A stretch of DNA of 64,000 nt, taken from positions 5,238,685-5,302,684 of the forward strand of contig NZ_AP023086.1 of the NCBI RefSeq assembly GCF_021655555.1, in the 5' to 3' direction. The DNA is from Marinagarivorans cellulosilyticus (lineage in GTDB: Bacteria; Pseudomonadota; Gammaproteobacteria; Pseudomonadales; Cellvibrionaceae). This document shows positions 25,501-34,780 of this stretch, one piece after another. The first letter of the stretch is position 1; each line of letters starts with the position of its first letter. The notes below the pieces were generated by a model. It did no database searches and was not told where the DNA came from. It saw only the letters and a program-made list of their open reading frames with translations. Position numbers and translations under genes: made by a program.

Positions 25501-26256
25501 ATGGCACGAAATGAATTACTGGATAACATCACACATAAAGATTTGAAGGTGAACCCCATCTACTCAAGTGATCTTGGCGATAACGTTGGTAGCACTATTA
25601 CCTTTGTTACCGAGTTCTCTGACGTTCAGAAGGAATACCCCATCTTATTTCGAAAAGACCCGCCCTCGAACCAATATCAGGCGGTCGTACTTCTGGGGCT
25701 GCAGCAAGATGAAAACCTTTTTCTACAGGTCCAAGAACAGTCCCTGCAACAAAACAACCCTGGCTGGCAAGCACACTATGTGCCCGCAGCCATTGCGCGC
25801 GGCCCTTTCATGATTGGCTTTCAGGCTCGACAAGAAAATGGTCAAGAAGTTGTTTCGCCAATGGTGCATGTGGATATGGAGCACCCAAAAATCTCGACCA
25901 CACAAGGCGTTAATGTGTTTTTGGCGCAAGGTGGTAACAGCCCTTACCTTGAGCATATTAGCCACTTACTTAACGTTGTCCGTGACGGTGTTGAACTGAA
26001 TAAGCGTATGTTTGCCGTATTCGAAAAATACGAATTAATCGAACCGGTTGCAATCAACGTAGATCTTGAGAACTCACATAAACTAAAACTGAAGGGGTTT
26101 TATACCGTTAATATCGAGCGACTTACTGCTCTCGATGGCGATGCCTTGAAAGAACTATCGAAAACAGGATTTTTACAAGCGGCTTATTTTGCAATCTCAT
26201 CACTATCGAATATTAAACTCTTAATCGCGATGAAGAACGCAAAAAATAGGGCTTAG
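25501..26256 (+). CDS. SapC family protein
   Basis: About 251 residues, all-alpha/beta and soluble. The opening NELLDNITHKDLKVNPIYSSDLGDNVGS and the later YPILFRKDPPSNQYQAVVLLGLQ and PAAIARGPFMIGF are the marks of the SapC family, named after an S-layer-associated Campylobacter gene but found mostly beside TonB-dependent receptors. I start it at ATG 25501, because an upstream in-frame ATG (25426) falls in the tail of the receptor terminator and family members begin at this point. The function is unresolved. It is followed after 32 bp by the cupin gene. Confidence 0.87.
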   Translation: MARNELLDNITHKDLKVNPIYSSDLGDNVGSTITFVTEFSDVQKEYPILFRKDPPSNQYQAVVLLGLQQDENLFLQVQEQSLQQNNPGWQAHYVPAAIARGPFMIGFQARQENGQEVVSPMVHVDMEHPKISTTQGVNVFLAQGGNSPYLEHISHLLNVVRDGVELNKRMFAVFEKYELIEPVAINVDLENSHKLKLKGFYTVNIERLTALDGDALKELSKTGFLQAAYFAISSLSNIKLLIAMKNAKNRA

Positions 26257-26288
26257 ATGCTACATATTGATCTTCGGAGTTTCTGAAA

Positions 26289-27320
26289 GTGTTAGATATT
26301 AAGCGTAAAACTAAGGTGGTTCACGGCATTAACCCAAGCACTATCCCCACTGAAATCATTCAATTAAATGAGCCTGTAATTATTAAACAGCTGGTTAAAG
26401 ACTGGCCACTGGTAAAAGCTTCTCGCAAATCTGACCGTGCAGTCATCGATTATCTGAATCGTTTTTACAACGGCCGACCAACCGTTGTCTGTAAGCTCAA
26501 GCCCGAAGCAAAAGGGCGATTGTTTTATGATGATAGTTTGAGCCAGCTTGACTACTCAAGTTACAGAGGAAGAATCGATGAGACACTAGAGGCTATTTAC
26601 CAAGGGTTTCAGGAAGACTGCCCTCATGACTACTATATCGCGTCAAACATAATTAGCACTCATCTACCTAGGCTTAGAGACGAAAATGATATCCAAGTAC
26701 CTAGACAAGTTGACGATGGAGTTGACCCCGAAACCGTTAGTATTTGGCTCGGCTCCAGCACCGTCGCAAGCTGCCATTACGATGCTCTCGATAATATAGC
26801 TTGCTGCGTTGCTGGTAAGCGGCGTTTTACCTTATTCCCACCCGATCAAATTGACAATTTGTATCCAGGGCCACTAGAACCCACGCCTGGTGGGCAGGTG
26901 GTTAGCCTTGTAGACTTTGATAACCCTGATTTCGAACAGTTCCCGAAGTTTAGAGACGCCATCAATACTGCTCAAGTTGCAGAACTCGAGCCAGGGGATG
27001 CTCTTTTTTTACCCAGCATGTGGTGGCATCACGTACAATCGCTAGCGCCTTTTAATGTTTTGGTTAATTACTGGTGGAATGATGCCCCGCGTTACATGAC
27101 TTCGGGTATGAATGCACTTTATGCCGCTATGCTAGGTATTCGAGACAAGCCTAAACACGAGCGGGAAGCGTGGAAGCACGTATTTGACTATTACATCTTT
27201 AATGGCGCGAACAATGCCACATCCCAAATTCCTAGCGAAGCTCAAGGCTTATTAGGGAATTTAGACGAATTAAGTGCTCGCAAACTCAGAGCTTTATTAA
27301 TCAATAAATTAAACCGGTAA
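26289..27320 (+). CDS. Cupin_8/JmjC-like Fe(II)/2-oxoglutarate oxygenase
   Basis: A 343-residue protein of the cupin-like JmjC (FIH/JMJD6-like) type. It starts at GTG 26289 with a GGAG site. The iron-binding facial triad is visible: His163-x-Asp165 in SCHYDALDN and His247 or His248 in PSMWWHHVQSL. The intervening GKRRFTLFPPDQIDNLYPGP and PGDALFLPS blocks are typical for this family. Enzymes of this group hydroxylate proteins or small molecules with Fe(II), O2 and 2-oxoglutarate. It is tightly packed with the halogenase-like gene (10 bp gap), so the two likely act together. No substrate is known for the bacterial receptor-linked branch. Confidence 0.9.
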   Translation: MLDIKRKTKVVHGINPSTIPTEIIQLNEPVIIKQLVKDWPLVKASRKSDRAVIDYLNRFYNGRPTVVCKLKPEAKGRLFYDDSLSQLDYSSYRGRIDETLEAIYQGFQEDCPHDYYIASNIISTHLPRLRDENDIQVPRQVDDGVDPETVSIWLGSSTVASCHYDALDNIACCVAGKRRFTLFPPDQIDNLYPGPLEPTPGGQVVSLVDFDNPDFEQFPKFRDAINTAQVAELEPGDALFLPSMWWHHVQSLAPFNVLVNYWWNDAPRYMTSGMNALYAAMLGIRDKPKHEREAWKHVFDYYIFNGANNATSQIPSEAQGLLGNLDELSARKLRALLINKLNR

Positions 27321-27330
27321 GACCTTAATT

Positions 27331-28836
27331 ATGCAAACTGATAGCACTAAACCTCTAAGGGTCGTTATAGCTGGCGGCGGTACAGCCGGTTGGCTAGCGG
27401 CATCTGCGCTATCACAGCAGATGGGTGGCTTAGTTGATATTACCTTAGTTGAATCGTCAGAAATCGGCACAGTTGGTGTAGGCGAAGCTACCATCCCCCC
27501 AATGAAAACTTTTCATAGACTATTGCGTATTAACGAACAAGAGTTTATGAAAGCAACACATGCAACCTTTAAACTGGGAATACAATTCGAAAACTGGAAA
27601 AACGGGCATGATACTTATTTTCACTCATTCGGTGAAACCGGTAAACAAACGCTAATCACCGAATTTATCCACTTCTGGCAGCGCGGCAAAGCACTCGGAT
27701 TTTCCAAGGAGTTTAGTGATTATTGCATCGAATTTAGAGCCGCCATGGAAAATCGGATGTCTACGGTAAGCGATACCACAATCAATCATGCATATCACTT
27801 GGACGCGGGGCTTTATGCCACTTTTTTGGCTCAAATTGCTAAGGCCGGTGGAGTCAAAAGAGTAGATGGAAAGATAGCCCAAGTGCAACAGGACAGTTCT
27901 ACCGGAAATATAACCACTTTACTCCTCGATTCGGGTGAAGCAGTTCACGGCGACTTCTTTATTGACTGCACTGGCTTCAAAGGGCTATTGATCGAGAAAA
28001 CACTGCGCACTGGGTTTGAAGACTGGAGCCACTGGTTACCCTGTGATAGTGCCATTGCTGTACAAACTGAATCGTCAGGCGCACCTTCCCCTTATACGCG
28101 CTCGATTGCACACAGTGCTGGCTGGCGCTGGCGGATTCCACTACAGCACCGTGTTGGCAACGGCATTGTTTTCAGCCGCGATTATCTCTCCGAAGATGAA
28201 GCGACTGATTCTCTATTAAAGTCAGTAGATGGCAAACTCATCACTTCACCTAAAGTGATTCATTTCAGGACTGGCAAGCGCCGTAAGAGTTGGAATAAGA
28301 ACTGTGTTGCTGTCGGCTTATCATCAGGCTTTTTGGAACCGCTTGAGTCAACCAGTATTCACTTGGTGATGACTGCCGTCACTCGTATTTTGCAATTATT
28401 CCCTCATGGCAACATTCAGCAGTCCGTTATCGATGAATATAACGTTCAAGCCGATAGCGAAATGGAAAAAATTCGGGATTTCATCATCTTGCACTATAAA
28501 GCAACCGAACGTGAAGATAGCAAGTTTTGGCAATACTGCAAAAACATGGACGTGCCAGAAGAGCTCGCCCATCGAATACGGCTATTTCGCCAAGCAGGCA
28601 AGTCGTATCAAACGGAAGGTGAATTGTTCAGGCTCGATTCATGGACACAAGTAATGCTAGGGCAGGGGATTGAACCAGAAAAGTTTCACCCCATAGTGAT
28701 GGCAATGCGACCTCAAGAGCTGAAACAGTTTTTAAATAGCGTTGAAAACCATGTCTCACGAACGGTAGAAAAACTCCCCATGCATGATCAGTTCCTGAAG
28801 CAATATTGCGACATTCATGTCCCTATAACTTGCTAA
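27331..28836 (+). CDS. Flavin-dependent tryptophan halogenase family protein
   Basis: A 501-residue FAD enzyme homologous to PrnA. Visible motifs are GGGTAG (15-20, FAD-binding GxGxxG), GVGEATIPP (49-57), Lys81 in ATFKLGIQF (equivalent to PrnA Lys79 by context), WRWRIP (265-270, the WxWxIP motif that suppresses monooxygenase activity), and EPLESTSIH with Glu339 at the position of the PrnA catalytic Glu. The residues required for hypochlorous-acid-based halogenation therefore appear intact. The receptor-linked clade has little experimental support, and its natural substrate is not established. It forms a tight group with SapC and the cupin oxygenase. Confidence 0.92.
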   Translation: MQTDSTKPLRVVIAGGGTAGWLAASALSQQMGGLVDITLVESSEIGTVGVGEATIPPMKTFHRLLRINEQEFMKATHATFKLGIQFENWKNGHDTYFHSFGETGKQTLITEFIHFWQRGKALGFSKEFSDYCIEFRAAMENRMSTVSDTTINHAYHLDAGLYATFLAQIAKAGGVKRVDGKIAQVQQDSSTGNITTLLLDSGEAVHGDFFIDCTGFKGLLIEKTLRTGFEDWSHWLPCDSAIAVQTESSGAPSPYTRSIAHSAGWRWRIPLQHRVGNGIVFSRDYLSEDEATDSLLKSVDGKLITSPKVIHFRTGKRRKSWNKNCVAVGLSSGFLEPLESTSIHLVMTAVTRILQLFPHGNIQQSVIDEYNVQADSEMEKIRDFIILHYKATEREDSKFWQYCKNMDVPEELAHRIRLFRQAGKSYQTEGELFRLDSWTQVMLGQGIEPEKFHPIVMAMRPQELKQFLNSVENHVSRTVEKLPMHDQFLKQYCDIHVPITC

Positions 28837-28837
28837 A

Positions 28838-28867
28838 ATGCGGCGAAGCCTTAGAGCTTGGCCGCAT
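28838..28867. terminator. Hairpin between convergent halogenase and glmU genes
   Basis: ATGCGGC (28838-28844) and GCCGCAT (28861-28867) pair, with an inner AAGC/GCTT stem. It sits 1 bp after the halogenase-like stop and 20 bp before the glmU stop. There is no strong T-run, so it may function as a weak bidirectional terminator. Confidence 0.5.
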
Positions 28868-28887
28868 AGCATGTAATCTCAGACCCC

Positions 28888-30249
28888 TTATTTAGGCTTC
28901 TTAACCGGTCGCTGCCAGCCATTAATCGATTTTTGCTTAGAGCGAGCAAGTACGAGTTCGTCTTGGCCCACGTTTTTAGTAATGGTCGACCCAGCAGCAA
29001 TGGTTGCGCCATCTTCGATATTGATAGGCGCGACAAGTGCCGTGTTAGAACCCACAAATACGCGATTGCCTATTTTCGTTTTATGCTTGTTAGCGCCATC
29101 GTAATTACACGTAATAGTTCCGGCACCAACATTTACATCATCACCTAGCTCCGCATCACCCACATAACTCAAGTGATTCACTTTACTGCCTTTACCGATG
29201 ATGGCGTTTTTGGTCTCAACAAAGTTGCCTATTTTGGCTTTATCCGCAAGCTGGCTACCCGGGCGTAGACGAGCGAAAGGCCCGATATCGCAATGAGACT
29301 GCAATACCGAATCTTCAATAATGCAGTTTGCTTTTACCGTGGTGTTGTCGCCGATAGAGCTATTAATAATGACCGCATTCGGCCCAATAGTCACACCATC
29401 ACCCAATGTAACATCACCCTCAAAAATACAGTTGATGTCGATAACACAATCATTACCGCAAGTTAATGAGCCACGGCAATCAAAGCGGGCAGGGTCGAGT
29501 AGAGTAACGCCATTGTCCATTAGTGTGTTGGCAAGTTCAGCCTGATAAATACGCTCTAGCTGTGCTTGCTGTTGGCGGTTGTTAACACCCATCACTTCCC
29601 AGCTATGCGCTGGTTGTACGGTATTGATTACAACACCTTGTTTAGCCGCCATGGCAATAATATCCGTGAGGTATAACTCACCTTGCGCATTGTCGCTATT
29701 AAGCTGTGGTAGCCACTGCTTCAAGTGCCGTGCGCTAACTGCCATGACGCCCGTATTCACTTCGTTAATAAGGCGTTGGGTGCCATCAGCATCCTTGTGT
29801 TCAACTATGGCGGTGACCGCACCGCTTTCACGCACAATGCGACCATAGCCTGTCGGGTCCTGTAAATCGACCGTAAGTAAGCCCATGCTATCGCTGCTGA
29901 CTAAGGCGTTTAAGGATTCGAGAGTCGCCTCTTGTATAAGCGGCACATCGCCATACAAAATGGATACGATGCTGTCGTCTTGTAGGTGGTCTAGTACTTG
30001 TGCAACAGCGTGCCCAGTGCCCAATTGTTGGGCTTGCACAACGCTGTGGATATCTTTCTGATTAAAGTGTTGATTAACTGTTTCTGCACCGTGGCCAACG
30101 ACCAAATGTATCGTTTCAGGCTTTAATTTACGGGCTTTTTCAACAACGTGCTGTAAAAACGGTTTTCCGGCCAAGCTGTGCATAACTTTGGGGACAGCTG
30201 ATTTCATACGGGAGCCTTTACCGGCTGCCAAGATCACCACTTCTAACAT
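28888..30249 (-). CDS. glmU: Bifunctional UDP-GlcNAc pyrophosphorylase / glucosamine-1-P acetyltransferase
   Basis: A 453-residue enzyme making UDP-N-acetylglucosamine for peptidoglycan and lipopolysaccharide. The N-terminal uridylyltransferase begins LEVVILAAGKGSRMKS (nucleotide-binding loop) with GDVPL further on. The C-terminal half is a left-handed beta-helix of hexapeptide repeats with the acetyl-CoA site segment HLSYVGDAELGDDVNVGAGTITCNYDG. Length equals that of the E. coli protein (456). An AAGGA ribosome-binding site precedes the ATG. It sits directly downstream of the atp operon, as in many gammaproteobacteria, but a terminator after atpC separates it. Confidence 0.98.
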   Translation of the reverse strand: MLEVVILAAGKGSRMKSAVPKVMHSLAGKPFLQHVVEKARKLKPETIHLVVGHGAETVNQHFNQKDIHSVVQAQQLGTGHAVAQVLDHLQDDSIVSILYGDVPLIQEATLESLNALVSSDSMGLLTVDLQDPTGYGRIVRESGAVTAIVEHKDADGTQRLINEVNTGVMAVSARHLKQWLPQLNSDNAQGELYLTDIIAMAAKQGVVINTVQPAHSWEVMGVNNRQQQAQLERIYQAELANTLMDNGVTLLDPARFDCRGSLTCGNDCVIDINCIFEGDVTLGDGVTIGPNAVIINSSIGDNTTVKANCIIEDSVLQSHCDIGPFARLRPGSQLADKAKIGNFVETKNAIIGKGSKVNHLSYVGDAELGDDVNVGAGTITCNYDGANKHKTKIGNRVFVGSNTALVAPINIEDGATIAAGSTITKNVGQDELVLARSKQKSINGWQRPVKKPK

Positions 30250-30294
30250 TGTGAATCCTTCTTTTTGAAGAGTCTGTGTCTAAATAACGTTCAT

Positions 30295-30318
30295 AAAAAA
30301 GGGCAGCCTTAGCTACCC
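30295..30318 (-). terminator. Terminator after atpC
   Basis: On the minus strand GGGTAGC (30312-30318), loop TAAG and GCTGCCC (30301-30307) are followed by six T (30295-30300). One G-T pair is in the stem. It ends the atp operon before glmU. Confidence 0.85.
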
Positions 30319-30348
30319 CTTCAATTACATATCTTATGACCTGAGTCG

Positions 30349-30774
30349 TTATTTTCCGGTTTTTTTGCGTATAGCCTGCAATGTGCGCAACTGCGCTGCT
30401 GCTTCTGCTAGTTGAATCGCGGCGCGAGAATAGTCGATCTCGCTGCTTTGGTTGCTCAACGCTTGCTCAGCATGCTTTTTAGCTTCTAGCGCTTTTGCTT
30501 CGTCCATATCACCTGCACGCAGTGCAGTATCAGCTAATACGGTAACAGCATGCGGCTGTACTTCAAGGAAGCCACTATTAATATAGTAAATTTCCTCTTC
30601 GCCGCCTTGTTTCTTAACACGGATAGGACCAGGTTTAAGCGACGTGAGTAAGGGGGCGTGGCCATAGCACACACCCACTTCGCCTTCAGAGCCGCTCGCA
30701 ACGAGCAATTCCACAAGGCCGCTAAAGAGTGAATCTTCAGCACTTACAATGTCGCAATGAAATGTCATTGCCAT
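30349..30774 (-). CDS. atpC: ATP synthase F1 subunit epsilon
   Basis: A 141-residue protein: N-terminal beta-barrel (AMTFHCDIVSAEDSLFSGLVELLVA, then GEVGVCYGHAPLLTSLKPGPIRV) and C-terminal helical hairpin (EAKALEAKKHAEQALSNQ...IQLAEAAAQLRTLQAIRK). It connects the rotor stalk to F1 and inhibits ATP hydrolysis. Last gene of the operon, 52 bp after atpD. Confidence 0.97.
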   Translation of the reverse strand: MAMTFHCDIVSAEDSLFSGLVELLVASGSEGEVGVCYGHAPLLTSLKPGPIRVKKQGGEEEIYYINSGFLEVQPHAVTVLADTALRAGDMDEAKALEAKKHAEQALSNQSSEIDYSRAAIQLAEAAAQLRTLQAIRKKTGK

Positions 30775-30826
30775 TTTCTATTCCCCTAACGTGGGTTAAA
30801 CCCTATCAACCTAGGTAAGCGAGTGC

Positions 30827-32227
30827 TTACTTAAGCTTTTTGGCCTTTTCAACGGCTTCGTCGATGGTACCTACCATGTAGAAAGCCTGCTCAGGAAGGT
30901 CATCGTAGTCACCCGCTAATAAGCCTTTAAAGCCTGCGATGGTGTCTTTCAATGAAACATACTTACCAGGTGCACCGGTAAATACTTCAGCTACGTGGAA
31001 AGGCTGAGATAAAAAGCGCTCGATCTTACGTGCACGAGTTACAGTCAATTTGTCTTCTTCAGACAATTCGTCCATACCCAAAATCGCAATAATATCTTTT
31101 AGCTCTTTATAACGCTGAAGAACAGTCTGTACGCCACGCGCGATGTCGTAGTGATCTTGGCCGATGATTAATGGGTCAAGCTGACGCGAGGTGGAATCCA
31201 GTGGGTCAATCGCTGGGTAGATACCTTTAGCAGCAATATCACGGCTAAGTACAACGGTTGAGTCCAGGTGAGCAAAGGTGGTTGCTGGCGATGGGTCGGT
31301 TAAGTCATCCGCAGGTACGTATACCGCTTGGATAGACGTAATAGAACCCGTCTTAGTCGAAGTAATACGCTCCTGAAGAACACCCATTTCCTCTGCCAAT
31401 GTAGGTTGGTAACCCACAGCAGATGGCATACGACCCAACAATGCAGAAACCTCGGTTCCCGCAAGGGTGTAACGGTAGATGTTATCAACGAACAATAGAA
31501 CGTCTTTACCTTCGTCACGGAATTTTTCAGCCATGGTCAAGCCAGTCAAAGCAACGCGCAAGCGGTTACCCGGTGGCTCGTTCATTTGGCCATAAACCAT
31601 CGCAACTTTAGATTTGCTGAATTCTTCAACGTTTACAACGCCAGCTTCCTGCATCTCGTGATAGAAGTCGTTACCCTCACGAGTACGCTCACCAACACCG
31701 GCGAATACAGACAAACCTGAGTGTGCTGTTGCGATGTTGTTGATTAATTCCATCATGTTTACGGTTTTACCAACACCGGCACCACCGAATAAACCCACTT
31801 TACCGCCCTTAGCAAAAGGACAAACCAAGTCGATCACTTTAATACCGGTTTCTAGCAAGTCGTTACTTGCAGACAGCTCGTCATACGCTGGAGCTTTACG
31901 GTGAATAGAAGCACGCTCTTTTTCACCGATAGGGCCACACTCATCAATGGGGTTACCCAAAACATCCATGATGCGACCGAGTGTTTCAATACCAACAGGT
32001 ACACTAACAGGGGCTTCGGTATTATCGACTGACAAACCACGGCTTAGACCTTCTGAAGAGCCCATCGCAATGGCACGGACAACACCGTCACCTAATTGCT
32101 GCTGAACTTCTAAAGTCAAACCTTTTGCGGCGACAGTTAATGCGTCGTAAACCTTAGGTACGGCGTTACGTGGAAATTCCACGTCAATCACCGCGCCGAT
32201 AATCTGCACGATCTTTCCGCTACTCAT
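30827..32227 (-). CDS. atpD: ATP synthase F1 subunit beta
   Basis: A 466-residue catalytic subunit. The P-loop is GGAGVGKTVNMMELI, the catalytic Glu lies in AGVGERTREGNDFYHEM, and the DELSEED motif is present near the C-terminus (MDELSEEDKL). Sequence and length are as in E. coli AtpD (460). It carries the nucleotide-exchange sites that form ATP in the F1 head. Confidence 0.99.
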   Translation of the reverse strand: MSSGKIVQIIGAVIDVEFPRNAVPKVYDALTVAAKGLTLEVQQQLGDGVVRAIAMGSSEGLSRGLSVDNTEAPVSVPVGIETLGRIMDVLGNPIDECGPIGEKERASIHRKAPAYDELSASNDLLETGIKVIDLVCPFAKGGKVGLFGGAGVGKTVNMMELINNIATAHSGLSVFAGVGERTREGNDFYHEMQEAGVVNVEEFSKSKVAMVYGQMNEPPGNRLRVALTGLTMAEKFRDEGKDVLLFVDNIYRYTLAGTEVSALLGRMPSAVGYQPTLAEEMGVLQERITSTKTGSITSIQAVYVPADDLTDPSPATTFAHLDSTVVLSRDIAAKGIYPAIDPLDSTSRQLDPLIIGQDHYDIARGVQTVLQRYKELKDIIAILGMDELSEEDKLTVTRARKIERFLSQPFHVAEVFTGAPGKYVSLKDTIAGFKGLLAGDYDDLPEQAFYMVGTIDEAVEKAKKLK

Positions 32228-32281
32228 TTGAGGTTCCTCTAAAATTAAATTTTTAAACCTTAAAACACGCGCCTTTGCGAA

Positions 32282-33142
32282 TTAAACCGCTGCTGCGCCG
32301 CTTACAATCTCAGAAAGTTCTTGTGTAATCGCTGCCTGACGGGCTTTGTTATACACAAGCTTGAGGTCATCAATTAAATCACCTGCGTTATCGGTTGCGG
32401 CTTTCATCGCAATCATTCGCGCAGCCTGCTCACAAGCGCAGTTTTCAACAACCGCTTGATAAACCTGACTTTCGATATATCGCACGAGCAGACCATTCAA
32501 CAAATCACGAGCTTCTGGCTCGTAAACGTAGTCCCACGCGTGTTTTAGTTTATTGTCATCCTCAGCTTGCAGCGGTAATAGCTGCTCGACTAAAGGTGAC
32601 TGAGTCATTGTGTTAACGAATTCATTACCCACTAAATACAGCTTATCGATTTTGCCTTCACTAAAGGCATCGAGCATCACTTTAATGCTACCGATTAAAT
32701 CTTCTAAGCTTGGGTCTTCGCCAATATCACGCACAGAGGCAGAAACATTACCGCCAACGCTCTTAAAGAACGCCGCAGCTTTGGCACCAATTAAACAGAA
32801 GTCTGACTGAATACCTTGCTCAGCCCAATTTCTGCTATCGGCTACCGCCTTTTTAAAGACGTTAATGTTCAAACCACCACACAAGCCGCGATCACTGGAC
32901 ACTACGATGTAACCTACGCGCTTAATTTCACGCTCTTGCAGGTACATGTGTTTGTACTCAGGGTTCGCGTTGGCAATGTGACCAACCACACTGCGCATAC
33001 GTTGTGCGTAAGGCTTGCCTTTTGCCATGCGGTCTTGTGCTTTACGCATTTTACTCGCCGCGACCATTTGCATAGCGTTGGTGATTTTTTGCGTATTGGT
33101 AATACTCCCAATCTGGGTACGTATCTCTTTTCCGCTAGCCAT
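32282..33142 (-). CDS. atpG: ATP synthase F1 subunit gamma
   Basis: A 286-residue central-shaft subunit. The N-terminal helix MASGKEIRTQIGSITNTQKITNAMQMVAASKMRKA and the C-terminal helix (AATDNAGDLIDDLKLVYNKARQAAITQELSEIVSGAAAV) form the coiled-coil rotor, with a Rossmann-like domain holding SSDRGLCGGLN between. I start it at ATG 33142, not the in-frame ATG 33172, because this matches the conserved family N-terminus and length. Confidence 0.98.
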   Translation of the reverse strand: MASGKEIRTQIGSITNTQKITNAMQMVAASKMRKAQDRMAKGKPYAQRMRSVVGHIANANPEYKHMYLQEREIKRVGYIVVSSDRGLCGGLNINVFKKAVADSRNWAEQGIQSDFCLIGAKAAAFFKSVGGNVSASVRDIGEDPSLEDLIGSIKVMLDAFSEGKIDKLYLVGNEFVNTMTQSPLVEQLLPLQAEDDNKLKHAWDYVYEPEARDLLNGLLVRYIESQVYQAVVENCACEQAARMIAMKAATDNAGDLIDDLKLVYNKARQAAITQELSEIVSGAAAV

Positions 33143-33192
33143 ATTAATTCTCGCAAATTGAGAGGAGGGCAAACGCCTTCCTCTCTAGACCA

Positions 33193-34737
33193 TTACCAAG
33201 TCTGCGTTGCTTTAAAGGTTTCTACGCCTTTTTTGATGCCTTGCTCAATCTCGTCGTTGTAACCACCAGAGCTGTTGATGGTATTCATCAGCTCAGAGCA
33301 CTCAGAGTTAAAGTAAGCTAGCAATGCAGATTCGAAGTCACCAATCTTTTCGACGCTAATATCTTTTAAGAAGCCTTCGTTAGCGGCATAAAGAACAACA
33401 GCCATTTCACCGATAGATAATGGTGAGTACTGTTTTTGTTTCATCAGTTCGGTAACACGTTGACCGTGCTCTAACTGAGATTTGGTCGCTTCATCAAGAT
33501 CAGAAGCAAACTGCGAGAATGCAGCAAGTTCGCGGTACTGAGCCAATGCGGTACGGATACCACCAGAAAGCTTTTTAACTACTTTAGTTTGCGCTGCACC
33601 ACCAACACGAGAAACCGAAATACCGGCGTTCATCGCTGGGCGAATACCCGCGTTAAACAAGTTAGTTTCAAGGAAGATCTGACCATCAGTAATCGAAATT
33701 ACGTTAGTCGGTACGAAAGCAGAAACGTCACCGGCTTGAGTTTCGATAATTGGCAATGCCGTTAACGAACCCGTTTTACCTTTAACTTCACCTTTAGTGA
33801 AAGCTTCAACGTAATCAGCATTTACGCGTGAGGCGCGCTCAAGTAGACGAGAGTGCAAATAGAAAACGTCACCAGGGTAAGCTTCACGACCTGGTGGGCG
33901 CTTCAACAACAATGATATTTGACGGTAAGCCCAAGCTTGTTTAGTCAAATCATCATAAATGATCAATGCATCTTCACCGCGATCACGGAAGTATTCACCC
34001 ATGGTACAACCGGCAAAAGGTGCTAAGAACTGCATCGCGGCTGGGTCAGAAGCTGTCGCAGCAACAACAATGGTGTGACCCATAGCGCCGTGCTCTTCTA
34101 ACTTACGTACAACGGCCGCAACCGAAGACGCTTTTTGACCAATAGCCACATAGATACACTTAATGCCTGTACCTTTTTGGTTGATGATGGCATCAACCGC
34201 TACGGCAGTTTTACCTGTTTGGCGGTCACCAATAATCAATTCGCGCTGGCCACGACCTACAGGAACCATCGCATCAATGGCTTTTAAGCCAAGCTGCACA
34301 GGTTGATCAACCGATTGACGAGCAATTACGCCCGGTGCAATTTTTTCGATGGCGTCTGTTTTACCGCTGTTGATTGGGCCTTTGCCATCAATGGGCGTAC
34401 CCAATGCATCAACAACGCGACCTAAAAGCTCTTCACCTACAGGTACTTCCAAGATACGGCCAGTACACTTACAGGTTTGGCCTTCGGCAACACCTTTATA
34501 GTCACCCAGTACAACAGCACCAACGCTGTCTTGCTCTAGGTTTAAGGCAATACCAAAAACACCGCCTTCAAATTCGATCATTTCGCCGTACATAGCGTCG
34601 GCAAGACCGTGAATGCGGATAATACCATCCGTTACGGAGACAATAGTGCCTTCGTTCTGGGCGGTAGTTGCAACGTCTAAACTATCGATACGTTGCTTAA
34701 TAATTTCACTGATTTCAGAAGGATTCAGCTGCTGCAT
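33193..34737 (-). CDS. atpA: ATP synthase F1 subunit alpha
   Basis: A 514-residue non-catalytic nucleotide-binding subunit. The N-terminal MQQLNPSEISEIIKQRIDSL contacts the delta subunit, the P-loop is GDRQTGKTAVAVDAI, and the VGGAAQTKVVKKLSGGIRTALAQYRELAAF block follows the arginine-finger region (ISVSRVGG). Length is near that of the E. coli protein (513). Confidence 0.99.
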   Translation of the reverse strand: MQQLNPSEISEIIKQRIDSLDVATTAQNEGTIVSVTDGIIRIHGLADAMYGEMIEFEGGVFGIALNLEQDSVGAVVLGDYKGVAEGQTCKCTGRILEVPVGEELLGRVVDALGTPIDGKGPINSGKTDAIEKIAPGVIARQSVDQPVQLGLKAIDAMVPVGRGQRELIIGDRQTGKTAVAVDAIINQKGTGIKCIYVAIGQKASSVAAVVRKLEEHGAMGHTIVVAATASDPAAMQFLAPFAGCTMGEYFRDRGEDALIIYDDLTKQAWAYRQISLLLKRPPGREAYPGDVFYLHSRLLERASRVNADYVEAFTKGEVKGKTGSLTALPIIETQAGDVSAFVPTNVISITDGQIFLETNLFNAGIRPAMNAGISVSRVGGAAQTKVVKKLSGGIRTALAQYRELAAFSQFASDLDEATKSQLEHGQRVTELMKQKQYSPLSIGEMAVVLYAANEGFLKDISVEKIGDFESALLAYFNSECSELMNTINSSGGYNDEIEQGIKKGVETFKATQTW

Positions 34738-34780
34738 GCTCTAATTCCTCAGTCCTAGTACATCGGTACAGGAGTTCAGG

